Of a DNA stretch of 64,000 nucleotides, positions 59,467 through 64,000 are shown one piece after another; position 1 is the first letter of the stretch, and the number at the start of each line of letters is the position of its first letter. The DNA comes from Rhabdothermincola salaria (GTDB lineage: Bacteria > Actinomycetota > Acidimicrobiia > Acidimicrobiales > Acidimicrobilacustridaceae). A program made the translations under genes and the position numbers. Below the pieces are notes generated by a model, which worked only from the letters and a program-made list of their open reading frames with translations, searched no databases and was not told the origin of the DNA. The stretch lies in contig NZ_JAJQXW010000001.1 in assembly GCF_021246445.1 (NCBI RefSeq), forward strand, positions 682,001-746,000, given 5' to 3'.

Positions 59467-62024
59467 CCGGGGCCACGCTCGGCGAGCGGGTGCCCGCCCG
59501 CGACGACCCCGACGAGATCCTCGACGCCTTCACCGGCTGGGTGGCCGACCGCGGCCTGAGCCTGTACCCCGCCCAGGAGGAGGCGCTGCTGGAGATCCTC
59601 GGCGGCGCCCACGTGATCGTGAACACCCCCACCGGCTCGGGCAAGAGCCTGGTGGCCATCGCCGCCCACTTCGCCACCCTGGCCCGGCCCGGGGCCCGCA
59701 GCTTCTACACCGCCCCCATCAAGGCGCTGGTCTCGGAGAAGTTCTTCGACCTCTCCCACGTGTTCGGCGCCCGCAACGTGGGCATGCTCACCGGCGACGC
59801 GGCGGTGAACCACGACGCCCCGATCATCTGCTGCACCGCCGAGGTGCTGGCCAACATGGCCCTGCGCCACGGGCGCGACGCCCCCGTCGACCAGGTGGTG
59901 ATGGACGAGTTCCACTACTTCGCCGACCCCGACCGCGGCTGGGCCTGGCAGGTGCCGTTGCTCGAGCTCGTCGACGCCCAGCAGGTGCTGATGTCGGCCA
60001 CCCTCGGCGACGTCTCGGCCTTCGAGACCGACCTGCAACGGCGCACCGGGCGCCCCGTGGCCGTGGTGCGCTCCGCCACCCGGCCGGTGCCCCTCGTGCA
60101 CCACTACCGGGTCACCCCGCTCACCGAGACCATCACCGAGCTGCTCGAGACCCACCAGGCGCCCGTGTACCTCGTGCACTTCACCCAGGCGGGCGCGGTG
60201 GAGCAGGCGCAGTCGCTGATGAGCCTCAAGCTGTGCTCCCGCGAGGAGAAGGACGCCATCGCGGCGGCGATCGGGAGCTTCCGCTTCGCGGCCGGATTCG
60301 GTCGCACCCTGTCGAAGTACGTGCGCAACGGCATCGGGGTGCACCACGCCGGGATGCTCCCGAAGTACCGCCGGTTGGTGGAGCGCCTGGCCCAGGAGGG
60401 CCTGCTCAAGGTGATCTGCGGCACCGACACCCTCGGGGTGGGCATCAACGTCCCCATCCGCACCGTGGTCTTCACGTCGTTGTCCAAGTACGACGGCATC
60501 GACGTCCGCCTGCTGAGCGCCCGGGAGTTCCACCAGATCGGCGGCCGGGCCGGCCGCGCCGGGTACGACACCATGGGCACGGTGGTGGTCCAGGCCCCCG
60601 AGCACGCCATCGCCAACGCCAAGATGGTGGCCAAGGCCGCCGGCGATCCCCAGAAGCTGAAGCGGATGGTGAAGAAGAAGCCGCCGCCGGGCATGGTCTC
60701 GTGGGGTGAGCCCACGTTCACCCGGCTGGTCGACGCCGAGCCAGAGCCCCTCACGTCGAGCTTCGCGGTGAGTCACACCATGGTCCTCGACGTGCTCGAC
60801 CGGCCCGGCGACGGCCGGACCGCCCTCCACACCCTGCTGACCGACAACTACGAGCGCGACCGCGACCGCCAGGCCCACCTCGACCGGGCCGCCGAGATCG
60901 AGGCGTCACTGCTCGCCGGCGGGGTGATCGAGGAGCTCGCCGAGCCCGACGAGGACGGACGCACGGTGCGCGTCACCGTCGAGCTCCAGGACGACTTCGC
61001 CCTCAACCAGCCGCTGGCCCCGTTCGCCCTCGCCGCGCTCGAGCTGCTCGACCCCGACGACGTGGCCCACCCCCTCGACGTGGTGTCGGTGATCGAGTCG
61101 GTGCTCGACGACCCCCGCCAGGTGATCGCCGCCCAGCTCGACAAGGCCAGGGGCGAGGCGGTCGCCCGCATGAAGGCCGAGGGCATGGAGTACGACGAGC
61201 GCATGGCCGAGCTCGACCTCATCACGCATCCCCGGCCCCTCGCCGACCTCCTCGAACCGGCCTTCGACACCTACCGCGAGGCCCACCCGTGGGTGGCGGA
61301 CTCGCCCCTGCGCCCCAAGTCGGTGGTCCGCGACATGTACGAGCGGGCCATGGGCTTCGGCGACTATGTGGCCTTCTACCGTCTGGGACGGTCCGAGGGC
61401 ACCTTGCTGCGCTACCTCACCGACGCCTACCGCACCCTGGTCAAGACCGTGCCCGAGGATCTCAAGACCGAGGGGCTGGTGGACCTCACCGAATGGCTGG
61501 GGGAGCTGGTCCGCCAGGTCGACTCCAGCCTCCTCGACGAGTGGGAGGCCCTGCGCGACCCCGACCCGGAGCACGTCGTCGACGAGCTCGAGGTGCGCCG
61601 CGACGCCGAGCCTCCTCGGTTCAGCGAGAACCGGCGGGCGTTCACGGTCGCCGTCCGCAACGCCATGTTCCGCCGGGTGGAGCTGGCGTCGCGGCGCCAC
61701 TGGCAGCAGCTGGCCGGGCTCGGCCTCGAGGACGGGGAGGTCAACCGGGGCTGGCGGGCGGCCGACTGGGAGGAGGCCTTCGCTCCGTACTGGGCCGAGC
61801 ACGACGCCATCGTCACCGACGCCGATGCCCGCAACCCGACCTGGCTGGAGATCGCCGAGAGCCCCACCGAGTGGCGGGTGCGTCAGGTGCTGGCCGACCC
61901 AGAGGAGGACCGCGAGTGGGGCATCGACGCGACGGTCGACCTCGAGGCCTCCGACGAGGCGGGCGAGGTGGTCGTGCGGCCCGTCGGCGTCACCCGCCGG
62001 GGCGCACCGACGCCCCACGGGTGA
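59454..62024 (+). CDS. Ski2-like DEAD/DEAH helicase with DUF3516
   Basis: An 856-residue superfamily 2 helicase. Motif I NTPTGSGKSLVAIA, II VVMDEFHYFAD, III LMSATLGD, VI HQIGGRAGRAGYDT are present; the linker contains GVHHAGMLPKYRRLVERLAQ. The C-terminal third matches the DUF3516 domain of actinobacterial helicases, ending near GVTRRGAPTPHG. It likely acts on RNA, in surveillance or decay, as Ski2-like proteins do; direct proof is lacking. ATG 59454 (MSTMTGATL) is used; ATG 59463 is a shorter form. Confidence 0.9.
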   Translation: MSTMTGATLGERVPARDDPDEILDAFTGWVADRGLSLYPAQEEALLEILGGAHVIVNTPTGSGKSLVAIAAHFATLARPGARSFYTAPIKALVSEKFFDLSHVFGARNVGMLTGDAAVNHDAPIICCTAEVLANMALRHGRDAPVDQVVMDEFHYFADPDRGWAWQVPLLELVDAQQVLMSATLGDVSAFETDLQRRTGRPVAVVRSATRPVPLVHHYRVTPLTETITELLETHQAPVYLVHFTQAGAVEQAQSLMSLKLCSREEKDAIAAAIGSFRFAAGFGRTLSKYVRNGIGVHHAGMLPKYRRLVERLAQEGLLKVICGTDTLGVGINVPIRTVVFTSLSKYDGIDVRLLSAREFHQIGGRAGRAGYDTMGTVVVQAPEHAIANAKMVAKAAGDPQKLKRMVKKKPPPGMVSWGEPTFTRLVDAEPEPLTSSFAVSHTMVLDVLDRPGDGRTALHTLLTDNYERDRDRQAHLDRAAEIEASLLAGGVIEELAEPDEDGRTVRVTVELQDDFALNQPLAPFALAALELLDPDDVAHPLDVVSVIESVLDDPRQVIAAQLDKARGEAVARMKAEGMEYDERMAELDLITHPRPLADLLEPAFDTYREAHPWVADSPLRPKSVVRDMYERAMGFGDYVAFYRLGRSEGTLLRYLTDAYRTLVKTVPEDLKTEGLVDLTEWLGELVRQVDSSLLDEWEALRDPDPEHVVDELEVRRDAEPPRFSENRRAFTVAVRNAMFRRVELASRRHWQQLAGLGLEDGEVNRGWRAADWEEAFAPYWAEHDAIVTDADARNPTWLEIAESPTEWRVRQVLADPEEDREWGIDATVDLEASDEAGEVVVRPVGVTRRGAPTPHG

Positions 62025-62034
62025 CCGGGGCCGG

Positions 62035-63282
62035 TCAGGCCCAGGGGCCCACCGTGCGGAAGGCGAAGGGGCTGGCACCGGCCGGGACGGCCTCGAGGGG
62101 CCGGGTCAACTCGTCGTGGGTCGGGGCGCCGATGGCCGAGGCGACGCCGGCCAGGGCGCTGGCGTCGAGCCCGTACACCTCGATGGCGGTGCCCCCCACC
62201 ATGGCCCGCACGACGTCCTCGGGGAGGTCGGCGAAGGTGTGGCGCAGCGACAGCAGGCTGTAGGGGGTGTCGCCCACCTGGAACGTGCTCTCCATGTGCG
62301 GGTAGTCCGAGCCCCACATGACCCGATCGGCGTAGCCGTCACGCACCGCCCCGTGGGCCTCGGCCCGGGACAGGAAGCTGGCACCGATGAACACGTTGCG
62401 GTGCAGGTACTCCGACGGCCGCTTCGGGACCTGGCGGGCCAGGGCCCCTCCGTAGCTGGTGTTGGCCATGTGCACGGTGTCGAGCTCGGTGACCAGGTAG
62501 GGCCACCACTCCCCGGGCTGCTCGGTGAGCACCAGCTTGAGATCGGGATGGCGCTCGAAGACGCCGGCGAACACGAGCAGGTGGGCGGCGCGGCGGCTGA
62601 ACCACCCGCCGCTCTCGATGGACATGAGCGCCACCAGCTCGGGGCCCTGGAACACCGCCGGGTCGCCGGCCCCCGAATGGGTGGTCAGCGGCATCGACAG
62701 CTCCTCGGCCGCCTCCCACAGAGGCTCCCAGGCCCGATCGTTGTAGGGACGCAGCCAGGTTCGAGGGGCAGGGAAGTTGATCCCCCGCAACCCGGCCTCG
62801 GCGGCCCAACGCACCTCGGCGACGGCGGCGTCGACGTCCCACATCGGCAGGTGGGCCAGGCCGATGTGGCGAGGGGCGCCGGCGGCGCACATCTCGGCCA
62901 GCCAGGTGTTGTAGATGCGGATGCCGACGGCGGCCAGCTCGGGATCGTCGGGGGGCCCGAGCATCGAGGTCTGGAACGGGATGGGCTGGTTGTTCTGGCT
63001 CCCGTGGAAGACCACCTCGGCGGCGATGCCCTCGAAGTCGAGGTCGCGCCGGCGGGCGTCGGGGTCGTGGTGACCCGGTGTCCACTGGTTGCGCCACGGC
63101 GACAACGGGTCGTCGTTGCTGGGGTCGTGCTCGACGTAGCGGCCCCGGCTGCGCTCGCCGTCGGCCACGTAGGCGTCGAAGGCGGCGAGGTGCTCGGGTG
63201 GGCACAGTGGGCGCAGGTCCTCTTCGAGTCTCGGGCCGATGTGGCAGTCGGCCGAGACGATCACCACCGGGTCGTCGCTCAT
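62035..63282 (-). CDS. Amidohydrolase-2 family protein
   Basis: A 415-residue Amidohydro_2 enzyme. VSADCHIGPRLEEDLRPL opens the barrel, followed by FEGIAAEVVFHGSQNNQPIP, LRGINFPAPRTWLRPYNDR, TTHSGAGDPAVFQGPEL, and the catalytic Asp in VMWGSDYPHMESTF. It is a paralogue in type of the gene at 35277 but belongs to a different subgroup. ATG 63282 has GGAGGGGGAACC. Substrate unknown; ring cleavage or decarboxylation is typical for the family. Confidence 0.88.
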   Translation of the reverse strand: MSDDPVVIVSADCHIGPRLEEDLRPLCPPEHLAAFDAYVADGERSRGRYVEHDPSNDDPLSPWRNQWTPGHHDPDARRRDLDFEGIAAEVVFHGSQNNQPIPFQTSMLGPPDDPELAAVGIRIYNTWLAEMCAAGAPRHIGLAHLPMWDVDAAVAEVRWAAEAGLRGINFPAPRTWLRPYNDRAWEPLWEAAEELSMPLTTHSGAGDPAVFQGPELVALMSIESGGWFSRRAAHLLVFAGVFERHPDLKLVLTEQPGEWWPYLVTELDTVHMANTSYGGALARQVPKRPSEYLHRNVFIGASFLSRAEAHGAVRDGYADRVMWGSDYPHMESTFQVGDTPYSLLSLRHTFADLPEDVVRAMVGGTAIEVYGLDASALAGVASAIGAPTHDELTRPLEAVPAGASPFAFRTVGPWA

Positions 63283-63347
63283 GGTTCCCCCTCCAAGGTC
63301 TCGCCGCACCTTAGTGAGCCGGGTCGCCCGGGCTCGGGCGCCGGAGC

Positions 63348-64000
63348 TCAGTCCAGGGCGTCGGGGTCGCGTCGGGGGCGCCACCCCTGCAGCAGCCGGG
63401 TGTAGTTGACCCGCTCGAAGGCGTGGGGGTCGGCCACGTTGTCGAACGCAGTGGCCCCACGCGCTTCGTCGACCGTGCGGTAGCCACCCTCGTCGAGCCA
63501 GGCGACCAGCTCGTCGCGGATCGAGGCCAGGCCCGGCGCCCCGCCGACCAACAGCGCGGACGCCACCTGTACGGCGGAGGCGCCGCACAGGATGGCCTTG
63601 GCCGCGTCGTGGCCACGGTGCACCCCGCCGGTGGAGCCGAGGGAGAGGTCCACCCGCCCGTGCAGCAGGGCCAGGGCGTGGAGGCGCAGGGGCAGCTCGT
63701 CGGGAGAGGACAGGGTGAGGTGGCGATCGACGTCGAGGGTGTCGAGGTCGATGCCCGGTTGGTAGAAGCGGTTGAAGACGGTGACACCGGCGGCGCCGGC
63801 CGCGGCCAGACGGACCACGAACGCCGGCAGCGCGGTGTAGAAGGGCGAGAGCTTCACGGCCACCGGCACGTCGACGGCGGCGACCACTTCCTCCACCACG
63901 GTGATCTGGCGGCCCTCCACCTCGGCGCTCGACTCGTCGGTGGCGGTCACCACGTCGTAGAGGTTGAGTTCGATGGCGTCGGCGCCGGCGTCGGCCATCT
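63348..64000 (-). CDS. Dihydroorotate dehydrogenase-like protein, 5' end outside window
   Basis: The visible C-terminal 217 residues form part of a flavin TIM barrel. DAGADAIELNLYDVVTATDE, VDVPVAVKLSPFYTALPAFV, GVTVFNRFYQPGIDLDTLDV, LGSTGGVHRGHDAAKAILCG and GASAVQVASALLVGG resemble class 1 dihydroorotate dehydrogenase-like proteins; FMN binding is expected near the Gly-rich repeats. The gene continues beyond base 64000. It may be a true DHOD-like oxidoreductase of unknown substrate, not the pyrimidine enzyme, since it lacks neighbouring pyr genes. Confidence 0.85.
   Translation of the reverse strand, partial: MADAGADAIELNLYDVVTATDESSAEVEGRQITVVEEVVAAVDVPVAVKLSPFYTALPAFVVRLAAAGAAGVTVFNRFYQPGIDLDTLDVDRHLTLSSPDELPLRLHALALLHGRVDLSLGSTGGVHRGHDAAKAILCGASAVQVASALLVGGAPGLASIRDELVAWLDEGGYRTVDEARGATAFDNVADPHAFERVNYTRLLQGWRPRRDPDALD

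Overview
The window is very GC-rich, densely packed DNA. The third codon position is almost always G or C, starts are a mix of ATG, GTG and TTG, and neighbouring genes often overlap by 4 bases (ATGA or GTGA). Two predicted mycothiol-dependent enzymes, two predicted F420/deazaflavin-type oxidoreductases, DUF35/thiolase pairs, a DUF3516 helicase and a PPK2 kinase point to an actinobacterium. A lineage near the Acidimicrobiia is my best guess; that is inference from gene content, with no rRNA or tRNA seen in the window. Many genes have a TANNNT box 5-8 bases before a start codon that lacks a Shine-Dalgarno sequence, so leaderless transcripts appear common.

Layout. 0-11.7 kb: a cut-off large protein with a possible papain-like triad, an acyl-CoA thioesterase coupled to an LLM-class oxidoreductase, a PAP2 phosphatase, a quinone oxidoreductase, a collapsed DUF1801 gene, a PRMT-like methyltransferase, small proteins, a membrane-anchored glycosidase-like protein and a PPK2 kinase. 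11.9-18.4 kb: a secreted VanY-repeat-NodB fusion and two ABC-2 exporters, one with a PLDc_N membrane head fused to its ATPase. 18.5-28.9 kb: DUF35 plus lipid-transfer thiolase, sucrose phosphorylase, an exchanger remnant, a P450, a secreted RTX-like protein, a TetR regulator, a thioesterase and a mycothiol-linked pair. 29-35 kb: site-2 protease, a PepE/DUF1611/racemase set, a zinc-ribbon protein and a crotonase. 35.3-38.5 kb: an amidohydrolase followed by two tandem small secreted paralogues ending in the same ATPRFTG tail, separated by three related long hairpins (arms contain TTCTTGCATGG) and a LamG gene remnant. 38.5-45.4 kb: SDR, deazaflavin oxidoreductase, an orphan ABC permease, a broken regulator, an MFS exporter and a DrrAB-type exporter. 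45.5-47.98 kb: a GH65 phosphorylase. 48-55 kb: a metal section with a CopB-type ATPase, a GDT1-type transporter and a ZnuABC importer behind a probable Zur operator. 55-64 kb: cupin, MarR, a D-aminoacylase-like hydrolase coupled to a TauD dioxygenase, a thioesterase, a large helicase, an amidohydrolase and a cut-off dihydroorotate-dehydrogenase-like gene.

How the parts work together. Most genes fit a soil or aquatic heterotroph breaking down lipids and other organic compounds (thioesterases, thiolase, crotonase, P450, amidohydrolases, dioxygenase), storing and mobilising glucose-1-phosphate (sucrose phosphorylase, GH65), exporting toxic compounds and balancing metals. The most unusual parts are the secreted paralogue/hairpin block at 36.5-38.5 kb and the VanY-NodB fusion whose two domains each show Gln where the family normally has a zinc-binding His.
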